The notes: generated by a model not told the origin, from the letters alone. 64,000 nucleotides of DNA from Proteles cristata cristata (GCA_017311185.1 JAESUZ010002888.1:744001-808000), one strand, 5' to 3'. Shown: positions 1 through 13,160, counted from the stretch's first letter. Numbers and translations: made by a program.

Positions 1-1079
1 CAGAGGTTGTTGACTCTCTGCTTCAATATACCCAATTGTGGGTAATTCACCATCTCCCAGAGTAAGCAGTTTACTTTTCTGACTTCCTAATTGCCTTTCT
101 ATTCACTCCTTCCTAATTAAGAACTGTCCTTAGTTTTCTCATATTTTTCTTATGTAATGTTTTGAACAGGTAGTAAAAGGGAATGTGGAAGATAAAACAG
201 CTGTTCTTGCTAAACGTTGGCCCAACAGTTTAACGGTATCCCAGTTTCATTGGTATTATACACAGGCATAACTTAATCAAATAAATTTATTATCATCAAA
301 TAAATCGAATCGAATAATCAAATCCACGAATTGCTATGGACAAACAATTTCTGGTGAGCGTTGCCTTTGGGCTTATTTTGAATTTTATCACTTAAGAGAG
401 AACTAGTTTACATTTCTCAGAATTTCACATCATTGTGACCAAGTTTTGGAAAAATTCTGGAATGGTTTCTTTTTTTGTACCTATTTCAACTACATGGTTT
501 GCTGTTTTCCCCAAGCTCTTGCCTGAAGTGCTAAATTGTTCCCACAGCTCTGGTAAATCCCCTTAACTTTCTCATTAAAAACAAAGTACAGAAGGATACT
601 ATATAGAAAAAACTCATTTTAATAAAAATGACCAATCTTAGATGGAACCAGAACAATAGTTGTATCATATCTGTAACCCCCCAAATGGTTGATAGGAATC
701 ATCTTCTTCTTTCGTCAAACGGCAGTGTTCCTTTCTATCCTTCTGTAACCCCACTGCCATTACAGTTTAATATCTAGTACACAGTTAGCAGAATTTTGCT
801 TTTACTACTCAGCTCTTCAGACTTTGCAGTCCAGAAAAAACAAACACTTTTAATTTCTCCACATATGCAAGTACTGGAGAAGGTAACAAGGAAGTTGAAA
901 TGGTCTGACTCTTAGGGAATCATCCATCTAGGAAATAAAGGTAGTTTAAGAGGAATATTTGCACATACTAACGTAAACAGTGAAGGTTATCATAAGGCGA
1001 TAAAAAAAAAGAGAGATTCCACTTGTTAAATATGATGAACCTTTCTAATGAAAGTTACAAATTTTGAGGTACGAGAACA
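1..1079. other. AT-rich non-coding DNA
   Basis: No gene, open frame of note or recognisable repeat seen. Confidence 0.5.
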
Positions 1080-1330
1080 AAGCAGTGTTGAGAGGCAAGG
1101 CTCCAGAATCAGACAGTCGTGTATTTGAATTCTGGCTTCATCGTTACTGCCAATATGATCCTGAGCAAGTTATTCGTAGTTAAACCTAAACCTATAATTA
1201 CATGCTTAAAGATAAGGCTAACACAAATATTTCACCTCATTAAATTCTTGCAATGAATAAATGAGATAACACAAAAATTACCTCCGAAAGCACCTAACTC
1301 ATAGTAGTGCTTAGTTAAATAAGCACAATT
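1080..1330 (+). mobile_element. MIR SINE remnant
   Basis: Diverged match to the MIR core and tail: 'GGCTCCAGAATCAGACAG', later 'GAATAAATGAGATAACAC' and 'CATAGTAGTGCTTAGTTAA'. Confidence 0.6.
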
Positions 1331-1428
1331 ACACTATTACTTAACCCTGGATTCTAGAAATATTTATTGTATTTGCTATATTCCAGGTCCTGAGTGAGGT
1401 ACTGAGCATATAAGAATTTGAAGCTCTT

Positions 1429-1657
1429 GGGGCACCTGGGTGGCTCAGTTGGTGGAGCCCACGTGGGACTTCAGCTCAGGTCATCATCTCACGGTTCATA
1501 TATTCAAGTCCCACGCCAGGCTCTGTTGCTGACAGCTCAGAGCCTGGAGCCTGCTTCAGATTCTGTGTCTCCCTCTCTCTCTGACCCTCCCCCACTCATG
1601 CTCTGTCTGTCTGTCTGTCTCTGTCTCAAAAATAAAGACTTAACACATTAAAAAAGA
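1429..1657 (+). mobile_element. Felid tRNA-Lys SINE
   Basis: Head GGGGCACCTGGGTGGCTCAG, CT-rich middle, A-rich tail. Flanked by a 17-base target-site duplication, AAGAATTTGAAGCTCTT, at 1412-1428 and 1658-1674. Confidence 0.95.
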
Positions 1658-1674
1658 AAGAATTTGAAGCTCTT

Positions 1675-2129
1675 TCCTTCACTGGTTCTCAAAATCTAGT
1701 CGAGTAGTAGAGAAAGGGAGAGAGAAATAAAAACAAACAGCAGTATAATGTGGAAAGTGCAGTGACGCAGATATGTGGAAACACAGTCCAGAAGGGTCAA
1801 GGCAGACATCACAGATAAGACAACATTACGTTCTTAGACAGCTTTCTAACTGCAAGCCTTCCATTGAGGCAGACTTCTTGATAAGTTTCTTGATCCTTTA
1901 TCAGTCATGTCAGACTGTCTCCATGAGTCAGAGTTCTAGGAGTAAATCATGTGCTTCTAAAATCTGCCATAATTTTTTAGGTTTAAGAATGCTGTCCCGG
2001 CGCTATTCTAGTGATTATCATTACACAAGGGCACTCAAGGGCTTTGCAGGAGTGTCAGTGTTCTATGAGGTCTCTTGGGATCCTTCACTGATGGGAGGGA
2101 ATGTATAATCTTGTATTACGTCATGGTTT
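1675..2129. other. Non-coding DNA
   Basis: Nothing recognised. The open frame across it has no family features. Confidence 0.4.
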
Positions 2130-2345
2130 AAGTGTGGCCTCTGGAATCAGGCTCCTGAGATTGACTTCAGACTCTTTCATGAGCCCTGGTTTGCTGTGTG
2201 CAAAATACTCCATTTCCCTAAACCTCAGGGTTTCCCCCTATATAATAGGGAGCATAATATTGCTTATTTTATGAAATTTTGTGAAAATTAAAGGAGATAA
2301 TATATGTAAGGCACTTGACAGATGTTCAATGATAAATGGAACACC
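2130..2345 (+). mobile_element. MIR SINE remnant
   Basis: Diverged MIR: 'CTCTGGAATCAGGCTCCTGA', then a 'cctcagggtttcccc...taatagggag' core and 'GTAAGGCACTTGACAG' tail. Confidence 0.75.
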
Positions 2346-3130
2346 TCTATTTGTAATTTAGTCCTATCCCTGGATAGTGAAGGGTGAAGGATTCTCTGAG
2401 TGTCAAATTAGATAAGGGTTCGTTTCCATTTACATTGTTGTGATAGCTCTGTTTTCTCTGTGCTTGTTCATAATGTTCTCATTTAATGTGTAAATATGTT
2501 TTAGGCCTGACATAGTGTGCTCTTGGTTTTATGACCAAATCTGTTGCTATGCTGCTCAGGGTTTTATTTTTTTAAATATTTTAATAAGAATCCTTTGGTT
2601 TATCCTTTTTATCAGATCTTATGAGAATCAGCTAGAGCTAAATAGCAACTCTTTGCTAAATATCCAAGATAATAAAGCAAGGAGCAGAGCCTTGGCAGGA
2701 AGATATGTCACCCATAGAAATATAAATAATAGACTCTGGACACAGGAAGTGGTGGGAGTGTCATTCATACTAAAATAAACATGCTGATTAATTAAAATTT
2801 CCCTTGCCATGCCTTGCTTGCAGACACTTCATTGTTAGTTTCGCCAGCAGCAAAGCTGTATTGTCATTCGCCGATTTCTAGAGATTATTGTCTGAAATGT
2901 TTTATTGCAACTGAAAAAAGAAAACAGCTCCAGAATCACCAGCCACTCCCTACCACATGAAATTAAAAAAAACAAAATAACACATTTGGTGGGTTCTCAC
3001 AGTCATACGTATGATACCATCTCAGCAGGAAACCAAACTCCTATGATTTGCGCTTTTCAATTTCTAACCTCAGATTCTCATTGCACTCAAATTTGATGGT
3101 ATTTATGTCAGGTTTTCTGCTTAAGTAGGC
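2346..3130. other. AT-rich non-coding DNA
   Basis: No gene or recognisable repeat seen. Confidence 0.4.
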
Positions 3131-3960
3131 TTTCTAAAGCTTTTTCAAAATTGTGAAGTATAACACACGTACAGAAAATTGCATAAGGCTTAATTGGAGA
3201 GCATAATGGATAATTAGAAGAACACTCAGATGAGAAATGAAACGCATAGCCCTCAGAGTTCTCTACCTCACTGTTTCTCTTCCAAATTCCATTCCTTTCA
3301 TGTCCCACTTGAGGTGACCATTGCCTTGATTTTACAGTAATACGTTCTCTATGGTTTCCCCAAACATGTGCATTCCTCAAAATGTAGTTGGGGGCTTAAG
3401 GAGCTACATGTGAAGGGAATCAGACAAAATGTATTATTTTTGTCTAGTTTCATTTATTTAAAATTGTCTGTGGGAGATTTGGAATTAGGCCAAATGATTT
3501 TGGCTATAAAATATTCCAGTATATGAATTATGGATACATGATTATCCATTCTGCTGTCTCTGTACACTTGACTTCTTTCTACTTCTGGATAGCTAAGGGC
3601 AATAATGCTATAGACACTCATTATAGTATTTGATCCACAAGGGCAAGAGATTTTATGAGTTCTGTCCTAGGGTTGAAATTGTAGGATGATAAGACATACA
3701 TTTATTCAAATTTAAGAGATAATTCCAAACTGTTTCCAAAGTGGTTGTACCCACTCACATCCTGCCAGCAATGTGTGCAATTTACATTATTTCCATTTTG
3801 GCCAATTTTATGGATGTGTAATGGTATTTTATCATGGTTTTAATCTACCTTTTCCTAATTACTGGTAATACTGAACACCTTTTATGTTTAGCACCAATTT
3901 GAATTTCCTTTTTTGTGACATTCAAATAATTTTGCCCATTTTTTACTGAGGGTTTTTTCC
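3131..3960 (-). mobile_element. Old LINE-1 remnant
   Basis: Reads as the reverse strand of LINE-1 3' sequence: 'TTGTGAAGTATAACACACGT' near the start and 'GTGGTTGTACCCACTCACAT' later. Degraded; boundary with the next fragment approximate. Confidence 0.6.
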
Positions 3961-5270
3961 CCCCATTTTCTTAATAGTATTTTTTGGGAAGGTCTGGATA
4001 CCAGTACTTTGGAGGTCCCCTCACCCAGTTTTACTGAGGAAAAATTGAGAAATAAAATTGCAATATACTTAAAGTGTACAATGTGACGATTTGATACTTG
4101 TAACCAGTGTGAAAAGACTCCCCTTTTCAATTAATGAATACATCCATCAACTCAGGTATTTAATTTTTTTGGGGGGGACCAAAACATTTAAGTTCTACTT
4201 TCTTAGCATATATAATTATATTTTAATTATATAATACAGTATTATCAATTATAGTCACCATATCATACATTAGATTTTCAGACATAATTCACCCTATAAC
4301 TGAAAGCATATACCCTTTTACTAACCTCTTCCTGAATTTCTCTCATCCCCTAGCTCTTGGCAACCACCTTTCTACTCTCTGTTTTTATGAATTCTACTTT
4401 CTTTTTCAGATTCCACAGGTCGGTAATACATTGAAGAGTTTGTCTTTCTCTGGCTTATTTCACTTGGCATATAGTGTCCTCTATGTTTATCCATGTATTG
4501 CAAATGACAGGGTCTTTTTCTTTTTCAGGAATGAATAATGCTTCCGTGTGGAAAAGATGGTAGTTCTATTTTTAATTTTTTGAGGAGCCTCCATACTATT
4601 TTCCATGGTGGCTAGACCACTTTACATTCCCACCTACAAGGGTTCTCTTTTGTCCACATCATTTGTCTTTTTGATAACAACCACTCCAACAGATGTGAGG
4701 TGATATCTCATTGGGGTTTTGACTTGCATTTCCCTGATGATTAGTGACATTGAGCACCTTTTCACGTACCTGTTGGCCATTTGAATGTCTTCTGTGGGAA
4801 AATGATCAGTTTCGTTCTTTTATATTTTTATTTTTTCTTAAATAGCTTATTGTCAAGTTGGTTTACATATAACACCCAGTGTAGTTTCATTCTTCTGCAT
4901 GTGGCTGTCCAGTTTTCCCAACTGGATACCAATACTTTGGTATAAGCTTACAAACATTTTCCCCATTCTGTGACTCGTATTTTTCACTCTATCATAATTA
5001 TGTCTTTTAATGGACAGAATTTCTTGTTTTCATGTAGTCAAATGTACTAACTTGTTTCTCAAATATGCTTTTTCGTGTCTCATTTAAGAAGGAAATCTTA
5101 CCTTAACTCTAAGGTTATGAAGATAGTCCCTTGCAGTATCTTCTAAAAGCTTTAGAAGAATAATTTCATCTTTTACATATAAGTCTATAGTCTACCTGGA
5201 GCTGTTGTTCTTTATATGGTCTGAGGTAGGGGTACAATTTCTTTTGAGGGGGGAGGGTGCCATATTTCAT
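3961..5270 (-). mobile_element. LINE-1 remnant, second copy
   Basis: A new 3'-UTR start ('aaagtgtacaatgtgacgat', 4073 onward) followed by reverse-strand ORF2 3' sequence, including 'TGAGGTGATATCTCATTGGG', 'CTTATTGTCAAGTTGGTTTA' and 'GAGGTAGGGGTACAATTTC'. Heavily broken; no open frame. Confidence 0.75.
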
Positions 5271-6580
5271 AGAGGTAACTATACTGAGAGTTACCTCACT
5301 GCAGAAGTTATAATAACTTCTGCTCCTTATAATAACAACAACTACAATAATGATACAGAATAATAAATGGTATATATTCATTTAATAAAAATGTGGAATA
5401 AATGGTCAGTTATTAATGTCTGCATGGTCAGAATCCATGTCAGATGTTTAAACGTAGTTAAGTAGAGAAGTCATTTTAAAAAGGCGAGGAATGATTCTTG
5501 ACGATATGAATTTAATTTAAGATGATTTATAGTAAAGAACCAGGGATACACATCAGAGTAAGTTATGGAAGGCTTCAAAATTTACATATGGTTGCCCAGG
5601 AAGTCTGAGAAATAGGTGAGGCTTGTATATTTTGGTTGAAAAATGTGATTCTAATCATCATTCATGTTGATAATTACTCCAAAGGGTCAAAAAGTTGATT
5701 TCAAGTGACAGTTCCCCCACTTACTAGCTTTATGGCCTTAAGTTATGTTACCTAAAATTTCAGTTTCCTCAACTGTGAAATGAGGACACCTACATAAAAG
5801 GGTTTTTAAAGACTTGTAGGCATCGGTGAATTTTATCTCTCTCTCTCTTTTAATCTTGGCTTCCTGATCTGTAAAGTAGAGCTAATAATTGGTTAGTTCA
5901 AAGAGTTGGTGAAAGTATTTAAAAGAAGCAAATTATATTGAACTGGTGTATGAACTGCAAAACATTATTTAATATGAAGTATTTTCAGCTAACAAGCTAT
6001 CAGATCAAGGAAGGGTTAGGCAACAAGGGGTAGTGAATTTAATTAATACAAGATATGAATGAAAACTTGAAAACGTTTAATGTCAGCCTTTAAGAGATGC
6101 TGAACATGGCCTATTATACTTCTTCTGGGACACTATCTTCTTGTGTGTGTGGTCATTTGTCAGGTAATAGAAATAGCTATGGGAAGAGTGGCCAATGATA
6201 TTTCATAAGCCTTAATATCAAGCCAACCATACTACTGCATTTCCCTAGTGTAGCTCATTTGTAAGTTATGCCCACTTGAACTCCACGTAGTTTACTTGGT
6301 TATTATTTGGTAGTCAAAGTGACTTGAATGGAAAACTGGAATGGAATAGCCTTGTCAAACAAAAGCTAGGAGAAAGTCAGTATAGTTAGAAATACTAACA
6401 AGCGCATACCCACAGACGTCTCCAAGAAAGCCTCTTCATCCTAATGGCTTTTGTTCCCAAAGCTGACTGAATAAAAACAAATTTCTCCTTAAAGCAAACA
6501 CAGGTGCACATGGTGTTGCATGTACCTCTCGCTTTCAAATTTCTAACTTGCACCATGGATATCTACAGTAAAGCCACATC
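5271..6580. other. Non-coding DNA with MIR scraps
   Basis: A diverged MIR lies at about 5690-5830 (core 'cttactagctttatggcctt', 'cagtttcctcaactgtgaaa') and a second MIR-like 3' part at 5850-5930. The rest is unassigned AT-rich DNA. Confidence 0.55.
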
Positions 6581-6805
6581 TTTTTTTTTTTTTAATGCTT
6601 TTTATTTATTTCTCAGAGAGAGAGAGAGAGACAGCATGAGCAGGGGAAGGTCAGAGAGAGAGGGAGATACAGAATCTGAAACAGGTTCCAGGCTCTGAGA
6701 TGGCAGTCAGCACAGAGCCCACCGCGGGGCTCAAACCCACGAACTGTGAGATCATGACCTGAGCCAAAGTCGGATGCTTAACTGGCTGAGCCACCCAGGC
6801 GCCCC
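6581..6805 (-). mobile_element. Felid tRNA-Lys SINE
   Basis: Poly(T) start, GA-rich block, and CACCCAGGCGCCCC end. Short duplication CACATCT on both sides. Confidence 0.95.
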
Positions 6806-8178
6806 ATATCACATCTTCTTCAAGCAACCTACACATATTTAATGAACTCTGAGTCCCCAGCACTGTCCTAAGTGCTGTTCATGTGCCAACAGCTGTATTC
6901 AAGGACAAAACATCCTATAAACAATTGGACTTGGAGCAAACAAGTGAAAAAGAATCATTCTTGAATATGTTATTTATTATTCCAGCACTATGAACATTAG
7001 CTGAGATTTTATTAACTCTTAACTTTGATTAATGTTAGCTCCTTTCTCAGCTAAAATATTTGTTCTTACTAAATATTTAAAAATAACTTTTGTCTTGAAT
7101 GCATAAATTATGTATAAATAGGCAATGGAAGCAAAAAATTCCAATAATTGTGTTGTAGGCTATATGACGTGGCCAGATTAAGATTCTCTGTAATTCTTCT
7201 TGTCATGTGATAGCCTTAACACCACTAATGCTCTTACTCACTTTCCAGGCTTGGTTTAGATGTCTTCGAGAAGCCTCCTTCAGTCTGATCGAGTTAAATA
7301 CCATCCAGAAAACTGTAAATATACAGTTAGGGTTATATTCATCACCTGGTATGTGTTAAAATGATACATTTCTGTACTTGCTTCCATGAATTCAAGGTCT
7401 GTCAAGAGGAATGGCAGTCTTGTTTTATTGCCAGCGTCTTCCAGAGAACTTGACACTATTTCAGTTACTCATTAAATACTCATTGAATGAAACTGAACTG
7501 ATTCTACCTTTTACTGAGAGTCACAGCTTCTAGTATATTAGCTTCCTTTATTTCCAACCTGTTTTTCTTATTTGAGTAACTTCTTTGAAGACACTCTAGT
7601 AATGCTGAGGTATTTAGAGTATTATCATGGCTATTTAATTATGAATTATAATTTCATTCAAGATATGATTAAAATTTTTGATACATTGTTTATTTGCACT
7701 CAGGTACAATCTTTCCCTTTAAGAAGTACTTAAATGGGAAAATAATATGTTCTGGGGAAAAAAAAGACTAGTTGTATGGATATGCTCAAGCTGAAGGCTA
7801 CGTATACAGTTTTTAAAACTTCCATTTGGCTGCTAGTGGAAAGTATAATAATCCGGTGTTTAAGTAGACATTTTCTGGAATCACCCAGATGTGGGATAAA
7901 TTCAGCCTTTGCACATGACTGTGATTTGGGGGATGCTATGTAATCTTGGTGAGCTGTGGCTTTCTTATCTAAAATCACAACACTATCTAACTTATGGCTT
8001 TCTGGCTTGTTGTGAGGTTCTAAATGCTTAATTGGTAACTATTGGTAAAGTCTATGACATAATTTGTAGCACTAATCACTTGATGGCAAAAGGTTTCTTT
8101 CTCCATAAGCCCCTTTCCTTCATTCAGAATGAGGTTGTTTTATTGCATTTGTTATTTATTGTTGTTTGTTGTCATTTT
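6806..8178. other. Non-coding DNA with an L2 tail
   Basis: A plus-strand L2 3' end at about 7380-7500 ('attaaatactcattgaatga'). Nothing else recognised. Confidence 0.5.
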
Positions 8179-8193
8179 GCATTAGTGCTTTCT

Positions 8194-8382
8194 TTTTTTT
8201 TTTTTCCTTTTTGAGACAGAGAGAGAGAGTGAGAGAGAGAGAGAGAGAGCAGGAGAGAGGAAGAGAGAGAGAGAATCTTAAGCAGGCCCCATGCCCAGCA
8301 CAAAGCCTGATGCAGGGCTCCATCTCACAACCGTGAGATCAAGAGTCAGATGCTCAACTAACTAAGCCACCCAGGCACTCCT
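8194..8382 (-). mobile_element. Felid tRNA-Lys SINE
   Basis: Poly(T), long GA repeat, diverged head CACCCAGGCACTCC. Target duplication GCATTAGTGCTTTCT / GCATTAGTCCTTTCT at 8179-8193 and 8383-8397 with one mismatch. Confidence 0.93.
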
Positions 8383-8397
8383 GCATTAGTCCTTTCT

Positions 8398-9230
8398 AAT
8401 GGAATGTTTTCCAATTTCAAACATTTTATTGAAAAGGCAGAGCATTTGTCTTTCTTGTAACACTTACTAATTGCTGATTTTCACTACTTCCTTGAACCAC
8501 AGCACAATCTCTGGCCTCTGTGATCCTATGCTTGTTATGGTCCACGTTGCATCTGAACGCCACCTTGTGCACTGTCTATTAGTTGGGACAATTTGTTTTC
8601 CTCTCTCTCACTTCATTCATACCTAAATATATTTCTAAATATCTTGTTCTGTTTCCAGTTTCAAAATGTCTTTTATATGACCTTTAAAAATATTTGGAAA
8701 ATCAGGTGCATTCTCCTAGTTAGCTCCTTCACACACTGATCCCCCCCCGCTAAGACTAACTGGATCTTACATTCTGTTCCAGCCAAACTTATTTTCCTTT
8801 GGTCATGTGTTTTAGCTTCTGCATCTTTCCCCAGTCTGTCCTTATGGATGGCACAGTCTTCTTTCTTACTTTGCTATACCAGGGCTTCCCTTATTTTTCA
8901 GGATACCTCCACTGACAAGATTGGTTACAGATTGAACTTTTCACCTGCAAACAGTCCCTAACCAGGTATCTTCTTCCTATTAAGTCATTCCTAGATTTAC
9001 TTAAATGGAATCACATAATTTTGGAGCTTATATCTATCTCAGTATCAGAATTAGTCTAGATATAGATATATCATATATAAGATGTAGTAGAAGATATATC
9101 TATATAAAATACCTATATAATACCTATATAAAATATAGGTATTATTTAGTCTACTTTCTTCATTTTACAAATGAGAGTGCCGAGGTTCAGAGAGACTGGT
9201 GCATTACAGGCATTGCCTTTAAGTTTATTA
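8398..9230. other. Non-coding DNA with a TATA-rich simple tract
   Basis: A low-complexity run built from TATATA and TATAAAATA lies at about 9055-9145. Other sequence is unassigned. Confidence 0.45.
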
Positions 9231-9406
9231 ATATTTATTTATTTTTGAGAGTAAGAGCAAGCAGGGGAGAGGCAGAGACAGAGAGAGGATCTGAAGCGGG
9301 CTCTGTGCTGACAGTAGACAAACTGATGAGAGGCCTGAGGTCACTAACCATGAGATCATGATCTGAGCCAGTCAGATGCTTAACTGACTGAGCCACCCAG
9401 GCGCCC
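9231..9406 (-). mobile_element. Felid tRNA-Lys SINE (internally shortened)
   Basis: Ends in CACCCAGGCGCCC. Diverged duplication GCCTTTAAGTTTATTAAT / GGCTTTAAGTCTATTAAT flanks it. Shorter than its neighbours. Confidence 0.92.
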
Positions 9407-9946
9407 TGGCTTTAAGTCTATTAATATGACCTAGAAGGAATACATATGTAGGATAGATACAACAGTCTTCAAAGTAGTCTTTCAGAAGGAAATAACCAAT
9501 AAGACAATACTAACGGAATGAGAAAACATGTTTTATATGGATGCTTACTCATTTCATTATTTTTTAAAATGCTATGAAATACTAAGGCTCAAGATAAAAA
9601 AGAAAGCAAAAAAGTAGGAAACAAAATAACTAGCAAAATTTAATTTGAAAAAAAACAACATGCACACCTTGTTTTTTTTGGTCATTTGAAAAAAAGCACA
9701 ATATTTTGCTTTCTTTTCCTCATTTTTCAACTAGTAATACGGATTGCATGAAAAATAAAATAAACCGTATGATACCATTCCAATATTTGCTCGTGTAGAG
9801 ATATAAAAGAACAACCCATGGATTTTGCAATCACATAAATCTAGGCTTGATTCCTATCACCTCTTATGGGCATCAATTTTGGCAGTATCATGAGTCGATA
9901 TAGAAATAAAAGCATCTGGTAAAAGACGTTAAGTCAGATACATATT
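9407..9946. other. AT-rich non-coding DNA with a MIR-like scrap
   Basis: A weak plus-strand MIR resemblance at 9800-9930 ('tggattttgcaatcacataa'). Otherwise nothing recognised. Confidence 0.35.
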
Positions 9947-10173
9947 CTTTTATTTTTTTAATTTATTATTTTTTTAAATTTCTAGGCGAGAGAGAGAGAC
10001 AGCGTGAGCAGGGAAGGGTCAGAGAGAGAGGGAGACACAGACTCCGAAAGAGGCTCCAGGCTCCAAGCCGGCAGTCAGCACAGAACCCGATGCGGGGCTC
10101 GAACCCACGAACCGCAAGATCATGGCCTAAGCGAAGGTCAGACGCTCAACCGACTAAGACACCCAGGCGCCCC
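9947..10173 (-). mobile_element. Felid tRNA-Lys SINE, young subfamily
   Basis: Carries the young-subfamily marks 'TTTCTAGG' before the GA block and 'GCCGGCAGTCAGCACAG'. Target duplication AGTCAGATACATAT on both sides. Confidence 0.95.
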
Positions 10174-10479
10174 AGTCAGATACATATCCTAATACAACAG
10201 TCCCAAGAGACAGTTTTAATCAACAAATGTTTTTCTTCTCTCTCCCTTAGGAGTAGGAGATGTAAATGCAAAGCCTGACATCAATACAAGTCTATAGATA
10301 AGTAACTTTGTCTCTGGTGGATATTTTGTGCATATCCAGTGAATCCATATGAACATGAATGCAGCAGCTCTCACTGGAAGAAGTTGGAGCGCTGCACAGA
10401 ATTTTCTCCTTAATGGCAAACAGCAATCATTTGATTATTTTTTTTCTAGAATAAAATGAGGGAGGTAATCAGATAGACT

Positions 10480-10690
10480 AGAACTGACAGAAGCCTTAGA
10501 GTCAAACATATAATTAAATCCTTGCTTTGCCCTTCATGTACTCAAGCGAGTTTGGAATACTTTTTAATGTTTGGGCCTGATTCCTTACTTATGAAATGAG
10601 GATAAAAGAAGCTACTTGCAGATATTTTGTGAAGATCCAATGAGACAATATATATCAAATTTCTGGCACACAGTAAGTATACAGCCATTG
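10480..10690 (+). mobile_element. MIR SINE remnant
   Basis: Diverged MIR: 'CCTTACTTATGAAATGAGGA', 'GAAGATCCAATGAGACAATA', 'GGCACACAGTAAGTATACAG'. Confidence 0.7.
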
Positions 10691-10767
10691 TCTCCCTTCT
10701 GGCCTTTTGGGCCTTTTTCTCCCCTTTAGGATCATTGTGAAAACGAAACTATATTTTGATAATATTT

Positions 10768-11003
10768 CTTTTTTTAAAAATATTTTTTAAATTTATTTCT
10801 AGGAGAGAGAGAGAGAGAGAGAGAGAGACTGCGTGAGCAGGGGAGGGTCAGAGAGAGAGGGAGACACAGACTCTGAAATAGGCTCCAGGCTCTGAGCTGG
10901 CAGTCAGCACACAGCCCGACGCGGGGCTCGAACCCACGAACCGCGAGATCATGACCTAAGCGAAAGTCGGATGCTTAACCGACTAAGCCACCCAGGCGCC
11001 CCC
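10768..11003 (-). mobile_element. Felid tRNA-Lys SINE, young subfamily
   Basis: Young-subfamily marks 'TTTCTAGGAGAG' and 'AAGCGAAAGTCGG'. Target duplication ATTTTGATAATATTT flanks it. Confidence 0.95.
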
Positions 11004-11671
11004 AGATTTTGATAATATTTCAAATACCTCTTTTGTTAGTTTTATTCTAAGTAACTTGCATTTTAAAATTAAATGAAGAAACAAAATATTTGCAAAGCAT
11101 ATACCTCATAAGTCCCTCACAAGGGACTGTTATCCAGAATATATAAAGAACTGTTACAACTCAAAAATAAGAAGAGAAATAACTCACTTAAAAAATATGC
11201 AAAGGGCTTGAGTAGTCATTTCTACCAGGGAGACACATAAATGCCCATGATACATGGGAAACAATGCTCCACAACCTTACATTAAGGGGGTGCAACTCAA
11301 AATCACAATAAAATACCACTTTACAAACTTTAAGAGGAACATGATCAAACTATCGGGCAAGAGTGGAAGAACTGGAAGCCTCATACATTACGGTAGGGAA
11401 TGTAAAATATGCAGCTGCTTTGGAAAATAGTTTGGCAGTTCATCAAACATAGAGTTTGAGTTAAGAGATAACCCACTCTTGGGTATATAACCAAGAGAAA
11501 TGGAAACGTATGTTCACCTAAAAACTTATACATGAATGTTAATAGCAGCAGTATTCATAATAACCAAAAATGTGAAGGCGAGCCAAATGTCCACCAACAT
11601 ATGTGGAGACCAACAAAATATAGTGTATCTATATATTGGAATATTATTTGTAATAAAAAAAGAAATGAAGT

Positions 11672-12542
11672 GTTTTTTTAATATTTAAGTCGGAGGGTTT
11701 TTATTTACTTACTGTGAAGGTTTTCTGTTTTGTTTTGCTTTTTTGTTTTTAATTTAAATTTTAGTCAGTTAACATACAGTGCAATATTGGTTTTAGGAGT
11801 AGAATTCAGTGATTCATCACTTACACTCAACACTCAGTGCTCATTACAACAAGTGCCCTCCTTAATGACTATCACCCATCTAGCCCATCTCTCCTCTACC
11901 TCCCTGCATCAAATTTCATTTTGTTCTCTATAGTTAAGAGTCTCTTGTAGTTTGTTTCCCTCTCTTCCCTCACCCCTTTTCATATGTTCATCTGGTTTCT
12001 TAAATTCCACATATGATTGAAATCATATGGTATTTGTCTCTCTCTGATTGACTTATTTCACTTAGCATAGTATATTCTAGCTCCATCCACATTGCTGCAA
12101 ATGGCAAGATTTCATTTTTTTTGGTGGCTGAGTAATATTCTATTGTATATATATACCACATCTTCTTTATTCATTCATCAGTTGATGGGTATTTGGGCTC
12201 TTTCCATAGTTTGGGTATTGCTGATAGTGTGGCTATAAACATTGGGATGCATGTACCCCTTCGAATCTGTATTTTTTTTTTTTAATGTTCTATTTATTTC
12301 TAGGAGAGAGTGAGACAGTGTGAGCAGGGGAGGGTCAGAGAGAGAGGGAGTCACAGACTGAAACAGCTCCAGGCTCTGAGCTGGCAGTCAGCACAGAGCC
12401 CGACGCGGGGCTCGAACCCACGAACCGCGAGATCATGACCTAAGCCAAAGTCGGACGCTTAACCGACTAAGCCACCCAGGTGCCCCTCGAATCTGTATTT
12501 TTGTATCTTTTGGGTAAATACCTAATAGTGCAATTGCTGTAT
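11672..12542 (-). mobile_element. Younger 5'-truncated LINE-1 inside the older one
   Basis: Carnivore LINE-1 3' end in reverse ('cagttaacatacagtgcaat', 'cttatttcacttagcatagt'). It is flanked by an 11-base duplication, AGAAATGAAGT, at 11661-11671 and 12543-12553, and is interrupted by a SINE at 12277-12486. Confidence 0.85.
12277..12486 (-). mobile_element. Felid SINE nested in the younger LINE-1
   Basis: Near-consensus young-subfamily copy with 'TTTCTAGGAGAG'. Perfect 16-base target duplication TCGAATCTGTATTTTT at 12261-12276 and 12487-12502. Confidence 0.96.
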
Positions 12543-12764
12543 AGAAATGAAGTATTGATACATATTACATTATAGATCAACTTTGAGAACCTCATGTTAG
12601 ATGAAAGAATCAAATAACAAAAGTCCACATGTTGGATAATTCCACCTAATAAAATGCTTAGAATTGTCAAATTCATAGATATAGAAACTGGACTAGTGGT
12701 TGCCAGTGAGAGGAAGGATAAAAAAAATAAGTGGCTGCTGAAAGGTATGAGTTTTTTTTCTTCT

Positions 12765-13160
12765 TCCTTTTTAAAAAAAAAAAAGACTTTTATTTTTAGA
12801 GGAGTGTAAGATTCATAGCAAAATTAAGCAAAAGGTATAGAAATCCCATATACCCCTTGACCTACATACTTACAATCTCCCCTCACTATCAAAATCTCAC
12901 AGAAAAGCAGTGTATTTGTTACAAAGAGTCTACATTTACACAATATCATCATCCAAAGTCCATAATTTACATGAGGGTTCACTTTCAGTATTGTACCTTC
13001 TATGAGTTTGGACAAAAACAATATGACATGTATCCATCAATATAGTATCATACAGAGTAGTTTCACTGCTCGGATAGTTCACTGTGCTCAGCCTCTTTAT
13101 CCCTCTCCACCCTAACCCTGATCTTTCTACTGTCTCCAAAGTTTTGCCTTTTCCAGAATG
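12765..13160 (-). mobile_element. Old LINE-1 3'-end remnant
   Basis: Reverse-strand LINE-1 3' UTR, e.g. 'ATGAGGGTTCACTTTCAGTA', 'TAGTATCATACAGAGTAGTT' and 'GTTTTGCCTTTTCCAGAATG'. Family name not certain. Confidence 0.6.

Larger units (their letters stand above)
11040..12760 (+). mobile_element. Old LINE-1 (plus), split by later insertions
   Basis: ORF2 3' and 3'-UTR sequence on the plus strand ('cagaatatataaagaactgt', 'gttaatagcagcagtattca') runs to 11671 and resumes at about 12543 ('gttagatgaaagaatcaaat', 'ctagtggttgccagtgagag'). The gap is a younger reversed LINE-1. All frames are broken. Confidence 0.85.
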
